This document shows positions 50,061-61,224 of a DNA stretch of 64,000 nt, piece after piece. The notes beneath the pieces were generated by a model, which searched no databases, was not told the origin of the DNA, and saw only the letters and a program-made list of their open reading frames with translations. Within the stretch, counting starts at the first letter, position 1; each line of letters opens with the position of its first letter. This DNA comes from Limnephilus marmoratus. Lineage: Eukaryota; Arthropoda; Insecta; Trichoptera; Limnephilidae. Position numbers and translations under genes: made by a program. Where the stretch lies: the NCBI GenBank assembly GCA_917880885.1, contig OU862916.1, forward strand, positions 51,000,831 to 51,064,830. The letters are read 5' to 3'.

Positions 50061-50630
50061 CGTATACTCACCTGACGTATTAATACTCTCAATGAATAGT
50101 AACTCCCATAACATGCATGCTCAACGAATACTAATACATACTTACTTAACATATTAATACTCTCAAAGAAAACAACTATTTACTCACTTAATATTAATAC
50201 CCTCAACAAATACTACAATTTACTGGCTTAATATATTTATACCCTCAACGAATATTACTATAATACTTAGTTAACATTTTAATACTCTCAATGAAAACAA
50301 CTATTTACTCACTTAATATATTAATACCCTCAACGAAAACTACCGCAACACTTACTTAACATATTAATACTCTCAATGAAAACAACTATTTACTCACTTA
50401 ATATTTCAACGAATAATACAATTTACTCACTTAATATATTTATTCCCTCAACGAATACTACTATAAATACTAATACGTATTAATACTCTCAATGAAAACA
50501 ACTATATACTCACTTAATATTTTAATACCCCAACGAATAATACAATTTACTCCCTTAATATATTTATACCCTCAACGAATACTACTATAATACTTACTTA
50601 ACATTTTAATACTCTCACTGAATATTACTT
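50061..50630 (+). repeat. Tandem satellite, monomer about 42 bp
   Basis: About 13-14 degenerate monomers alternate between TTAATACTCTCAATGAAAAC and TTAATACCCTCAACGAATAC types, joined by TTTACTCACTTAATAT or ATACTTACTTAACAT. The two types suggest an 84-bp higher-order unit. Confidence 0.8.
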
Positions 50631-51434
50631 TTTGGACATAGTGTACAGCACCACTTGAAACCAAAAAAGATTTTCAAACGACGCTATGTTATAACTGGTA
50701 GTTCGAATTTATTTAATCCACGTTTTGGAGATTACGAGAGAACTACTTTGTTGCGGGTATGGCTGAGTTTTGCTAAAGGCAAATTTTCTTCCTTTCTCTC
50801 AATTTGCTCGTAGGTTTACTGTAGGTACCAATATTTTTGCAACCCATATTTTAAAAGCATAGAAACCGTTTTCCCTTCAATAAGGCACAGAATAATAGCT
50901 CAAAAATATTAATTCCTGTCCTAAATTTTGATCCAGGAATATGTAATTTACGTATTGCCCACTAATGAGCAACATATAATTTTAAATCTCCAAGAACATA
51001 TCTATGTGTTCAAGTTTGATAGCTCTTCTGCTTTCTAGGAGTCTTTCACGCGAATGTTAAAACACACAAAGAAAACTAATTTCAATAACAGATGCCCCTG
51101 TCGTCGCGTGAACAAAAATTCATTAAAAACGCATAAATACGACACGTGGTTACGGCGGTCAATTTGTCGTACCTGCGCGGTATTTTGTTCACGGTGTAAT
51201 TTGTTATATATGTCGTCGATAAACGAAACGAGAGTATTTTAAAGACAACTGGGGTTCACTTTTATACGAAATTAAAATTCGAAAAACATAGTAATTTGAA
51301 TATAAACCTGTAAAAGCAAGGAACAAAGATATGCGCAAGTCAGGTATTCAGGTCCACTTCTTTCAAAATTCAATCTTTTGTTTTGAAATTTCTTTAATAA
51401 TTTTCATAGAGGAATTTCACCACCCTCTTGATAA
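50631..51434. other. No gene recognised
   Basis: Non-coding. A somewhat CpG-richer patch lies at 51090-51230. Confidence 0.5.
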
Positions 51435-51600
51435 ATTCACCCCTCTCACTGTGGTAAAAGGCGATGGATCGTGAGAGTCCGGCTGGAGAAATATAAAGGT
51501 CTTCCTCAAGGGTCTCTCCCGATCCGGACAGCCACGCAGTAGGTGGACAAACGCATGAGCCGCTAAGACCTAGACAAACCTCACCCCGTGAACTCGGACA
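51435..51600 (+). repeat. S1 SINE-like repeat, copy h (middle part)
   Basis: AAATTCACCCCTCTCACTGT, GTGAGAGTCCGGCTGGAGAA and GCCACGCAGTAGGTGG are the S1 centre. It ends against a LINE tail. Confidence 0.7.
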
Positions 51601-51603
51601 CAT

Positions 51604-51760
51604 CATCATCATCATCACTATTGGCTCTACAACCCCTGGTGGGTCTTGGCCTACTCAAGAATCTTCCTCCACTCATCTCGGTTTTGTGCCAGCTCTCTCC
51701 AGTTTAGAGCTCCTAGGTAGATATGTCTTTGAGGATGTTGTCGCTCCACCTTAGTCTATT
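51604..51760 (-). pseudogene. LINE endonuclease-RT C-terminus, second family, copy 2
   Basis: The minus strand reads as the same C-terminal segment as 15494-15692 (CTAAACTGGAGAGAGCTGGC and AACCGAGATGAGTGGAGG), ending in a (TGATGA)n tail at 51604-51617. Confidence 0.75.
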
Positions 51761-51888
51761 AATTAATAATAATAATTGAACCCGGACACACTTGCTACAT
51801 AAGTCACAAAACGTTAGAAATATAAAAGGGTATTAATATAAGCCATGAGTTTGAGAATTACGATAGAATCATAAAATCAACAACAAGT

Positions 51889-52067
51889 AAAGGCGGAAAC
51901 ATACTTGTGTGGTGTGGTGTGTCGTGACTACAAATTAACCAATCATCTTCGTCGCTTGTCGACACGCCACAACCTACAAATATGTCTCTAACCATAATAA
52001 ATGTATGAAACCGATGTGCTTCTGGCGCGCCACGACACACCACACCACACAAGTGTGCCAGTGCCTT
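51889..52067. mobile_element. Short TIR MITE, about 179 bp
   Basis: ACTTGTGTGGTGTGGTGTGT and CGTG (51903-51926) are exactly reversed at 52031-52054. Outside these, AAAGGC and GCCTT continue the inverted match. The compact TIR and small size suggest a hAT-like MITE, but no 8-bp duplication is evident. Confidence 0.7.
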
Positions 52068-52375
52068 AATACTGGTCGTAGGTCGTAGGCAAGTATAAAA
52101 CTCAGCTAACTTATCCGATATATAGCTAATATCCATGGGTTCGAGTATCGATTACTAAACACGTACTTTATAAAAAAATAAATCAAAAATTTACGTTATC
52201 CTATGGATAAGCCATCAAGAGGATGGTGAAATCCCTCATAGACTAAAACGGAAACCAACGCGATTACGGAAGTCGCATTACTGTCGGTACTTATCGAAAT
52301 GCTGAAAACAGCGCATTACGCACCTCCAAGACTTTGTTTTATAAATTTACACCAAAATCTTTATTTATTTGCTCT

Positions 52376-52715
52376 AGACTCGCTATCCGAAGATTGCGGG
52401 ATCGAATCCCGGCGTGAGCAAATAAATTTTATTTGATTGATTTGTGTAATTTCATAATAAATTCGTATAAAATATTTGCGGCACGTTCCAGAGTGGACAA
52501 TACTCTCAGTATCGCTCTGGTGTAAGACCACCATTCAGAATTGAAACGTTGCTTGAAATGACTTTAGCCGTGTTTGGTGAACAACTCTGAATAGCCAGGA
52601 ACTTCCTCGCCTTCCTCTTTCCCATTTCCTTCCCCTCCCCACTATCTTCAGCCTCACAACATTCCCAATTGGGGATGCCATAGTCTCTCTCCTGACAGTC
52701 ACATTTAAAAAAATA
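52376..52715 (+). repeat. S2 tRNA-headed SINE, copy b
   Basis: The head fragment TTGCGGGATCGAATCCCGGC is followed by AAATAAATTTTATTTGATTG and the body GCGGCACGTTCCAGAGTGG to AATTGGGGATGCCATAGTC. It is 5'-truncated within the tRNA-like part and its 3' end is altered. Confidence 0.8.
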
Positions 52716-53664
52716 CTTATATGCAAGGGCAATGCAAATATGCAAATGCAGGGCACATTGTGCCAACTGGTTTTCTGATTTATTTTATCATTAACATTAT
52801 CGGGAAGATAGGTTTAATAAAAGGGTGCATCTTCCAAACCTACCTTCGGTACTATATAAGAATAACGGCCGTTGTTCCCAACTTGTTGGTCGGAGAGTTT
52901 GCGCTGGGAAGAGCGTATTTGTGTTTAGTCAAAATTTCGGCTCAAAAGTTGATCAGTACGTTTGGGAACAGCGGCCATAGGTTCTTTACAATGCCAACGG
53001 TTCATTTATAAAACAAAGATTAACCGAATTGATTAGTTAAAATTATAATTATCATAATAATTTAATATATTCTATGAATTAAGGGAATGTTCCAATATTA
53101 TCGAAGCTCTGGAAGCAACCGAATTCCTCCCCAGCAGATGGCTAGCGTCCCTTCTTACGTTTTGCTTTTATTGTCTCTTCTTCCCATGTCAATGAAAATA
53201 TATGGCCCAAGGAAACACAGACCGTTGTAATGTCGGCTGATATTTGAATAAACATTTGCATGCACATTTTTTCAGCTCGATCGAATATTAATGTGAATTT
53301 TGAGACGGAGGCTTGGCGATCGATAGAATAGTTGGTCATGCTTGCTGGAGTGGAGGGTGATCAATGATCAATGACTAGAAATAAAGCCGAAAATTTGCAA
53401 AGAAACTTTCATTATAAATAATTACAGGTATTTACTCGAATTATAGAGGTGGAACCCAAACATCTTACAATAATTGCTTACATTAATAAATTTGCCCAGC
53501 TAACATGACAAATAATATATCGAACTTAAACAAGCAAATCACTATAAACCACATTTTTCGGAAATGTTACTTTCTAGTTGTTTTAGTCTTAAAGAATAAC
53601 AGTTTTGTTATTAAAAAACATTTTAAATGTTAATAATAAAAACTTTATTTCGAGCCCAACCCCT
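52716..53664. other. No gene recognised; inverted repeat with TATA-like box
   Basis: CGGCCGTTGTTCCCAAC (52866-52882) is imperfectly reversed at 52960-52976. TATATAAG lies at 52853-52860 just upstream. A promoter is possible but unsupported. Frames are short. Confidence 0.4.
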
Positions 53665-54102
53665 GCCATAGGTCACCCCTTAGGTCTGCCATAGGTTCGC
53701 TTTGTTTGATGACTTAGCAGGGGTGCTCGGGTTCACGGGATGAGGTTTGTCTAGGTCTTGGCGGTCAATGCGTTTGCCCATCTACTGCATAGCGGGCCGG
53801 ATCGAGAGGGATTGTTTGAGCGACGCCTGACCTAACCGCCTACCTCTCCAGTCGGTCTCTCTAGACAGTCTAGAGTGTCTAGACCCATTACCTTGCACCG
53901 CTGTTGAAGGGATGGATTCATACGTCCGTCACTCACGGACACTCTGATCCCCAGATTCCTACCCACCCCTCATACCTATTTCATAGCCAAAACTTCATCT
54001 CCTTCCTTTCCCTAAAAAGGCCCTCTACGCTGCATTTCCAAAGATGACATAGGCCCTGAGCATTTTTTTTTCACCACGGCCTCATGTGCGGAGCTAAAGT
54101 AA
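53665..54102 (-). repeat. S1 SINE-like repeat, copy i (near full length)
   Basis: It runs from CATAGGTTCGCTTTGTTTGA through GGATGAGGTTTGTCTAGGTC and GATGGATTCATACGTCCGTC to GCCTCATGTGCGGAGC. It contains a local AGACAGTCTAGAGTGTCTAG duplication (about 53862-53882). Confidence 0.8.
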
Positions 54103-54119
54103 AAAAATAAAATAATTTC

Positions 54120-54235
54120 ACGACCGTACCCCACCACACTTTTATCGCGATTTTTTGGGGTATTATGCCCTGTTGTGCTACCTCCTTCTTTAGCCAATGT
54201 TTCGGACAGCATTACAGTGTCCATAATCAGGATAG
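54120..54235 (-). pseudogene. Second copy of the unknown remnant seen at 27.2 kb
   Basis: The minus-strand frame MDTVMLSETLAKEGGSTTG, HN, PKNRDKS matches the frame at 27166-27393. No TIR is visible around it, so only an internal piece of the transposon remains. Confidence 0.45.
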
Positions 54236-55575
54236 ATAGTGTAATGATGAATACATATTATTATACAGACATTTAATGACAAAAACAAAATCAGATGGCG
54301 AATATTTTTTCCATACTTTTAAAAATAAATTAATAGAATGAAAAGCCAGTACGATAAATAGAAATCACGCGAGGCTGGGTAGTAAAACCAGTCTAATATA
54401 AAATATACCTACACTTTATTACGTCAAAAGTAAAATAAAAACTATATAAAATTAATTATTATTTTCCCAGCGTCTCAATTACGTATTTCAAGTACCACCT
54501 TTGTTATTCAAATAAAGTTTCACCTCAACGGGAACAAAAACTTTTGCTTCAAAAGAAATATTACTTTTCCTATAATTTATGGCTACAATGATAATAAATT
54601 AAAGTAACTCGCAAAGTTTGTGCCTATTCCCGACTGCCCCCCACCCCTCTCCCCTCCGTCCCTACACTTGCGAATTTTACAACCCTTAATCGTGAAAAGG
54701 AAATAAGTACGTCAAAGAATTTTTAAATCTCAATCTCGTGCCGAATTTATAAGATATTTTGTGACTTTTATTAAAATCAAAAACATATAAAGTTTTCTTA
54801 TTTATCACTTCATCTGACAGCTTTTACACCTTCGCAGTTAATAATAATGGTATTTGGATGATTAGTATTGCCCCGATTTGTGGAAAATCACCTCAAGGGC
54901 ACTGTACAAATATGTACCTAGTATATTTCTACAATGCCCTTTCGTATTACTAACTACAGACTAGACAAACTATTGTAACAACATGGTTAACCCTTCGTAT
55001 AATAAGAAAATAATTTTCTGTCAACTTTTGCCTGTCAAGGTTTGCGCGCAAAATTCCTGGTTCTTCCCATGCGTTTTAAATGTTCCTATTTATTGGTTTT
55101 TTTTAACGCTTTTGCAAAAATAAAAAATTGTTCTAAAATTAAGATAAAATAATCTTTCCGATATGTTTATTAGAAATCATAATTTTTGATTCTAAATATT
55201 AAAATTTTAATATTGAAAATGTAAATTGGCTAAAAAATGCATACCTGCGAATATTTGAATTAAAGTAATTAAAATAGAATAAACTTCAAATTTTAAATTC
55301 AGATTCCTTTTCTAAACAAAATTTTTAATAAAACTGTCACCTCACTTTTTATCACTTTCATACAATTTTATTTTAAAATTAAATGTGGGTTACGTCACAA
55401 ATAGGCGCAAAATTTAACCGTCGCTTTTGATCAGGTTTGTAAAATATCTGAACAACCTAGTTCATATAATTCTAAGACAATGAGAAGCATTATTTTTTTC
55501 CGTATCTAACATAAAAGAAATCACAAATATTCGCATTGGAGAAAGAGAGATATCTAACTTTTAATAATGCACGGT
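54236..55575. other. No gene recognised
   Basis: AT-rich, with a C-rich tract at 54635-54662. Nothing coding recognised. Confidence 0.55.
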
Positions 55576-55577
55576 CG

Positions 55578-55706
55578 CTCTGGGACAATCTAGGTCTCCT
55601 GTTATTATAACGGCATATGATGTTTTGGGACAACTCGGGTCTCCTGTGATTAAACGGGTTAAAAGATTGCATCCACAGGATCACTAATACAAGGATCACT
55701 AATACA
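55578..55706 (+). repeat. Short tandem duplications
   Basis: TGGGACAATCTAGGTCTCCT (55581) and TGGGACAACTCGGGTCTCCT (55627) start two related units of about 34 bp. Further on, AGGATCACTAATACA is repeated twice (55677-55706). Confidence 0.65.
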
Positions 55707-56179
55707 AAACTATAAGGATGTACAATTTTACAATATGTGGTTTTGTTAAGTGATATACAACCAATAATACGTGGTAAATGATTATTTATCAGCTGTGGTA
55801 AATTAAAAAAATATTTTTTTTACTTTTAGGCGAATTAAGTGTGAGCGTAATTTTTTTTTCTACCTGTAATGAATTTTAAAACCCTCGAGGACATTGCTAA
55901 ATATCATATTCCATTAGAGCCTCTGAAGGGCAGATCTGACCGGGGCATCCGTACATTATAAAAGTATTTCTTTATCTTTTTTTCTCTAATGATGAGATAT
56001 GTGATTCGTTCATCCTCGGAGAGAGAAATAATTAGTCTTCTTAGTTTGTCTGAAATATTATACTTGATTCCATGGATAACATCTAAAAAATTGTCAAAGT
56101 TAAATTACAAATTTCGCAGGATATTGTCATTGATGGTTGAAAGTTAAAAAATTATAAAAATATATTTTTTTACCGTATA
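55707..56179. other. No gene recognised
   Basis: AT-rich non-coding DNA. Confidence 0.5.
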
Positions 56180-56319
56180 TGTTACCGTAAAAGCCTGTAC
56201 TACGGTAAATATTCGGGTTTTACCAATAAATCTTAAGATTTACTAACTTTAAATGTTAGTAAATATTAGGATTTACTGGTAAAATCTAAGATTTACCAAT
56301 TTACGGGCTTTTACAGTGA
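56180..56319. mobile_element. Foldback MITE of about 140 bp
   Basis: The sequence is an imperfect palindrome: ACCGTAAAAGCC...GGTTTTACCAATAAATCTTAA on the left and the reverse pattern ending TTACGGGCTTTTACAGTG on the right, centred near 56250. The arms hold repeated TTTACC/GGTAAA motifs. Confidence 0.6.
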
Positions 56320-56624
56320 CTTAAACACAGCATAAAAAGTAAAATGTACGAATATTTTCTTCCAGATTAACACTGTTTATTGTTTAATAGAGAAATTTGA
56401 TGCGGTTTCCACGCAGAGGACTTAATTGAGGAAGTTAGCACGCTAAATAATGCAAATAATGCGAAACAACTGTTCCATCCAATAATAAACATAGTTGACT
56501 AATCTTTTGCTAACAGTATTTTGCTTTCCTTAAATCAAATGTGGGTTTATCCAATTTATTTTATTATGATGCAGTTTCTTGGTATTACAAAAATACACAA
56601 AAACTTTTTTTATATGCCACAAAA
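56320..56624. other. No gene recognised
   Basis: AT-rich non-coding DNA. Confidence 0.5.
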
Positions 56625-56815
56625 CTCTCCACTGCTTTTAATCAGAGGGGCTAAGACTATTAGGGGTAAGTTGTGAGGATAATGCCGGTGAGGCCAAAGG
56701 TGAGGAAATGTTGAAGAGGAAGTTTTTAAATAACCTGAAAAATCAGATCTGAGAAATAAATTCGGCCATTTTAAACTACGTTTCGATTCTAAATAGTGGG
56801 AGAAAATGAGAATAT
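56625..56815 (-). repeat. S2 SINE, decayed copy h
   Basis: AGTTGTGAGGATAATGCCGG, AAATAACCTGAAAAATCAG and ATCTGAGAAATAAATTCGGC keep the S2 order with heavy divergence. Confidence 0.5.
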
Positions 56816-57754
56816 CTAAAATAGGTACATTACATTTTACCTCAACACAAGCATTGTCCTAGTAATGTTAAAAAATAAAATGTAAACAACGATTTTACTA
56901 TTTGAAGAAAGAAAAATATAAAACAAAAAATCAACCCCTAAAAAAACAAAGTTTTTTTGGAATAATACCCATGTTTTCCATTTTCGAGCCATGTCTTGGG
57001 CCGGCTATTAGCCAATTTCAAATAAATACGCGTCTGTGTGCATAAGTACCACCAACAATAAATTGACAGAATGCATTTTAATCGACAACAAGTCTATCTG
57101 TCCAGTTTCAGCACGATAGGATGTCGGGGAAGTTTACTAATTTCCACTTCCAAGATTTGCATTAATTAATTCAAGAAAACAACATCAAAAATCAAATAGA
57201 CGTATTTCAAAATAATTAGGAATCTTTTACGAGAAACTACTTTAACTAGTAATTGAACATAGAAGTTTTTGCAGGCCAGGTCGATTCTGAGAGTATCTAC
57301 GTACCTACCACTCTGGAACAAAAATAATATAAGTTGAATGGCTTTTATATACCTAATATTTACACGAATTATGCAAAATGTTTTATTAAATTTAAGCTTC
57401 GATGGAGAATAAAGTAAGCCAAGACCCACATTTTGAGATTTCGCATCTACAGGATCATAAAACAATAAAACGTAAATAAAATTTAAAAGAAGTCAATATT
57501 ATGATCCGCTTATTACTTAACAACCTTCCCAGCGATAAGATCGCTACAAACTAAGCAAAACTGTCATAAAGCCTAGACGCAAATTTATGGACACCCTCGA
57601 CTTTTTCACCCCTCGATAAAACAAACAGAAAAAACTAGACGAGTCATTTTAAATGTTCACCCATTAATTGAGGAATAAATCAATTTTCAATTGTTAAGAA
57701 GCTAACAAAACTAAAGACGTTTAAAAAAATTTGAATAATTCATCAAAAATTTAA
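56816..57754. other. No gene recognised
   Basis: AT-rich non-coding DNA. A stub of S2-like sequence (TACCACTCTGGAAC, about 57307) may be present. The 99-aa minus frame (57166-57465) has no recognisable feature. Confidence 0.45.
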
Positions 57755-57880
57755 GTTAAATTTCACGTCCTGTATAAGCTCTATTCAGGTTCTGTTATTA
57801 TATCATTATAGGTCAATGTCTTCATAAAACCGAAATAATCACAGAACTTGAATATAATTTTCACAGGACGTGAAAATGAA
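57755..57880. mobile_element. Small TIR element of about 115-125 bp
   Basis: TTTCACGTCCTGT (57761-57773) and ACAGGACGTGAAA (57863-57875) are exact inverted ends. Inside, TTCAGGTTCTGTTATT and AATAATCACAGAACTTGAA are also inverted. Confidence 0.65.
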
Positions 57881-57997
57881 CTTCAAACATTTGATGTATT
57901 GATTAAATTTTTTGAAACGATCCGTTTTAAGTAATACATAATACATTATGTGTATTTTTTCGTCAATATCACTGACAAACAATTTTCTAACGACCTA

Positions 57998-58400
57998 CTA
58001 CATTTTAACGGCCTTCCGACAGCTCTCGACTAGTAATCCAAAGGCCGTGGGTTCAAATCCCGGCGTGCGCAAATAAAGTTTATTTTATTAATTTTGTGTT
58101 ATTTCAAAATCAATTATTTAAAAATAATATAGTGCATTTGCGGCACGTTCCAGACTGGAGGATACTCTCAGTATTGCCCTAGTGTAAGACCACCATTCAG
58201 AATATAAATGTTGCTTGAAATGGCTTTAGCCGTGTTTAGTGACCAGATCTGAATAGCCAGGCACTTCCCAACTCTCATTTTACCTATATCCTTCCCCTCC
58301 CCACTAGCTTCAGCCTCACAACATATCCTAATTGGGGATGCCATAGTCTCACTGGCTCCAGACGGGAGCAGTTGGGACACTTGTGAGGTATTCATTTTAC
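57998..58400 (+). repeat. S2 tRNA-headed SINE, copy c (full length)
   Basis: The tRNA-like head ends with the B box GTGGGTTCAAATCCCGGCG (about 58048). The linker, then GCGGCACGTTCCAGACTGG, the TGTAAGACCACCATTCAG block, AGCCTCACAACATATCC and GGCTCCAGACGGGAGCAG follow. It ends GAGGTATTCATTTTAC, directly joined to a second S2 body. Confidence 0.85.
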
Positions 58401-58650
58401 GAATTCCAGAGTGGAAGATACTCTATCGCCCTGGTTTAAGTCCACCATTCAGAATTGAAAGGTTTGCTTGAAATGGCTTTAGCTTGGTTACCAGATCTGA
58501 ATAGCGAGGTACATCGTCTTTCTCTTCCTCTCCTTCTTCCCCTCCGCACTACCTTCAGCCTCACAACGTACCATAATTGGGGTTGCCATGATCTCACTAA
58601 CTCTAGACGAGAGCAGTTGCGACTCTTGTGCGTTATTCACATTAAAAATA
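58401..58650 (+). repeat. S2 SINE body in tandem, copy d
   Basis: GAATTCCAGAGTGGAAGATA through TAAGTCCACCATTCAGAATTG to CTAGACGAGAGCAGTTGCG repeats the S2 body without a tRNA head, head-to-tail after copy c. Confidence 0.8.
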
Positions 58651-58671
58651 TATGTTTATACACACAGTATG

Positions 58672-58740
58672 TTAAGAGACGTACTTGACTTTTGTACTTT
58701 AAATAGTGATTTCTGACATTATTTGAAGTAAAAAGTTTGA
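58672..58740 (+). repeat. Fragment of the 41.4 kb MITE terminus
   Basis: GTTAAGAGACGTACTTGACT and AGTGATTTCTGACATTATTT match the left TIR of the MITE at 41407. Confidence 0.65.
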
Positions 58741-58917
58741 CAAACTTATCTTTGCAGTCACCAAAAAATTGACTATAAAACGAAAGAGCTTTTTTTTTGG
58801 TATTCACAAAATCTATAGGTACTAGCACCGAACCCCTACATTTCAAAATGAGTACGCAAATGTAATAATAAAGAAGTAATTAATAAAAAGTTATATTACA
58901 AATGATGTAAGTAATCC

Positions 58918-58968
58918 AAATTCATCCCCTCTCCACTACCTTCAGTCTCAGAACATACCCCAATTGGA
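58918..58968 (+). repeat. S2 SINE fragment
   Basis: ATTCATCCCCTCTCCACTAC and CAGTCTCAGAACATACCCCA are the 3' part of the S2 body. Confidence 0.6.
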
Positions 58969-60109
58969 AAAAAAAAACAAACTAACAATTACAGCCCAGT
59001 TAAAGGCTATCCATCAGTTAAATGCATCATTTATGAGAAAAATATTACGACGGATCTATCAGCGGTATAGCCATAAATGAAAATTATGAATATCGAAAAA
59101 AAAAAATTTCGAGTGGAAACATCCTACACAGTAAAACTTCGACACCTCCCATAATATATTTTGTGGAGATACTGTTCGTAAGAAGTCATTCAAAAAAGCA
59201 CTTTAAAAAACGGCGAGGCTTTCTTTGATTACGTCGGCACATTTTTAATTGCATTAATAAAACCATAAAACCAATGATAATATACAAGTAGTGCTGACAG
59301 CGCATCGCCCAGACAATCACGCCAGCAATAACGTATTCGTTAAATGGAGCATGCAATTAATTCTGGCTGCAGAACAATTCATTGTTATAAATTAACCGGA
59401 GTTAAATACCGTGTAATTCCCCGTGTTTAGTCGGCATTTTAATTTTCGACTGCCCGTCGGTAAGTGCATCCGCCTGTTTTCTGCTTTACCGACATATGCT
59501 TTCAACATGGCTGCCTCCGGCAGCGTTAATTTTTATTTAAATGAATTAAGATATGCATCTCCCCGGCGTGCCCAGGTTATTCAGTTTATTTTTTAGTGTC
59601 GTGAATCAAACGACAAAACGGTTGTCATTTGAATAAAGGGACAAGATAAACGTAGCTCTTTTATTGTTTTAAATAAACTCATGTTTAATTCATTCATTTA
59701 ACACAATATTATTTCTCTCGGTAGCCAACAAAGATTGGAGATTAACGAAATGTTTAATGCTCGCGAAGTCGAATAAATGTTGCGGGATTATTTTTAAAAT
59801 GAGACATTCTTCTTTCGTTTTAGTGGGAATAAAGTACGCATGGTTGAACACGGCGAAGAGTGTAGGCGAAATTGAACGAAAAAGTATTAAGTCTACTTTG
59901 TTATTACAGAGAAGACATCATTTTCAAATTCAAACGAATAAATTCGGTACAAAATGCCTTGCATACGATAGTGGATAGTGGAATACAATACTCTTATGCA
60001 TGCATAATTCAACCGAAATAATTGCCAAAAAGTCTGTATTTATTTTTCGACACCATCACAGCGCGCCCCCTGCGCCCCTCCCTTGGCCACCCTAAATACA
60101 AGAAAATCT
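58969..60109. other. No gene recognised
   Basis: AT-rich non-coding DNA with a few CpG-richer spots near 59450-59570. No exon-like signal is recognised. Confidence 0.5.
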
Positions 60110-60442
60110 TTCTTCAATCATTCGCTCTACATGTCTAAACCATCTAAGCGTCCCTTTCTTAATCTTACTTATTACGCTTGTATCAATTTTTCAATTTTTT
60201 CATACTTTTCTCACACTATCATACATGGTTTTCTATAGCATTTAGTCCTTCCTCTGCCAGTTTCATGCTTCACTGCCATACATCAGGATTGGTACCAGCA
60301 CTCCATTGTGGACTGCTAGCTTCGCTTCTTTCGACAGTTTTTTGTTAGCGTCAACGGCGTTCAGTCCTCCATAAATGCGGAGTTACCTGCATCTCTCGTT
60401 AACATACTTCTCGAATACATAAACTTATCCACTGTCATTTTT
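60110..60442 (-). pseudogene. RTE-type LINE fragment (internal deletions)
   Basis: The reverse complement matches the 45.4-45.9 kb copy: AGTGGATAAGTTTATGTATT, GGAGGACTGAACGCCGTTG, TGATGTATGGCAGTGAAGC, CCATGTATGATAGTG and GATTAAGAAAGGGACGCTTA. Several deletions and stops are present. Confidence 0.75.
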
Positions 60443-60491
60443 GGGTACCTAACTATTACAAAATATGTATATTATTATTTTATTATTAAAA

Positions 60492-60871
60492 AAAATGTCT
60501 TTGGAGATTCTGTGTGAAGGGTCATTTTAGTGGAAGGAAAAATGTATGATAGGTGGTTAATACTCTCTGGGTTAGTGTGTCCAGGAGAGATGGAAGGATG
60601 AAACTTTCCCTCCCACTGCGATGCGAGGAATTGCGTCGAGGGATTCCTGCTGGAGAGGTTAAATGGTCTCCCTCAACCAGTCCTTTCCAGCTCGCCACGC
60701 AGTACGTGGGAAAATGCTTCCGCCGCTACTTTGAAAAATCACATCCCAAGAACTCAGGTATCCCTGCTAAGTCACCAAACTTAGCGACCACTTGGGATGA
60801 CTTATAGCAGATGTGTTGTTTATCCAATAAATAATTCCCGTGGTGGCGGTACCCACACTCGCCTCCTAAAT
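60492..60871 (+). repeat. S1 SINE-like repeat, copy j (near full length)
   Basis: It runs from TGTCTTTGGAGATTCTGTGT through GTGTGTCCAGGAGAGATGG and CCACGCAGTACGTGGG to GCTAAGTCACCAAACTTAGC and CCAATAAATAATTCCCGTGG plus the G/C tail. The 84-aa frame is incidental. Confidence 0.8.
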
Positions 60872-61034
60872 TGAAACTTTTGCTTCATTCACATTCATAC
60901 GTCGTTTCATGTAAAGGTACCCTTAACACGGCTCGACTCAAGTATTTGATTCCCTTAATCGTGTAATGCAGCCCTACTGCTCCCTGTGGCCAGCCAAGTT
61001 TTAAATGTGCGGTCCATCAATCTTTTATTTATTT

Positions 61035-61115
61035 AAGTGGAAACTTCTTTAGCATCGTTGTGATTTGACAAACACATCCATCTGTATGTTTTAGCCTGCG
61101 AGAGAATGAGATAGT
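61035..61115 (+). repeat. S4 repeat family, 5' part
   Basis: AAGTGGAAACTTCTTTAGCA, GTTGTGATTTGAC and GCCTGCGAGAGAATGAGATA match S4 with an internal deletion. Confidence 0.6.
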
Positions 61116-61116
61116 A

Positions 61117-61224
61117 TTTTTTTTGATTAACTCCATACAGGAGGCAATGAGGAAAATAATTTCCCTGGGGGCTATGTCATCTGGGATGCTGTGTGGAGGG
61201 TCTTTTTGAGGAGAGGAAGGAATG
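61117..61224 (+). repeat. S1 SINE-like repeat, copy k (5' part)
   Basis: ACTCCATACAGGAGGCAATG, GGGGGCTATGTCATC and GATGCTGTGTGGAGGG are the S1 5' end. It abuts the 3' side of a LINE fragment. Confidence 0.8.

Noticed and set aside
50061..50630. CRISPR-like array
   Set aside because: Degenerate monomers without unique spacers in a eukaryotic context; it is a satellite.
52853..52976. Core promoter with TATATAAG
   Set aside because: There is no downstream gene or conserved start signal; kept only as a note in the gap entry.
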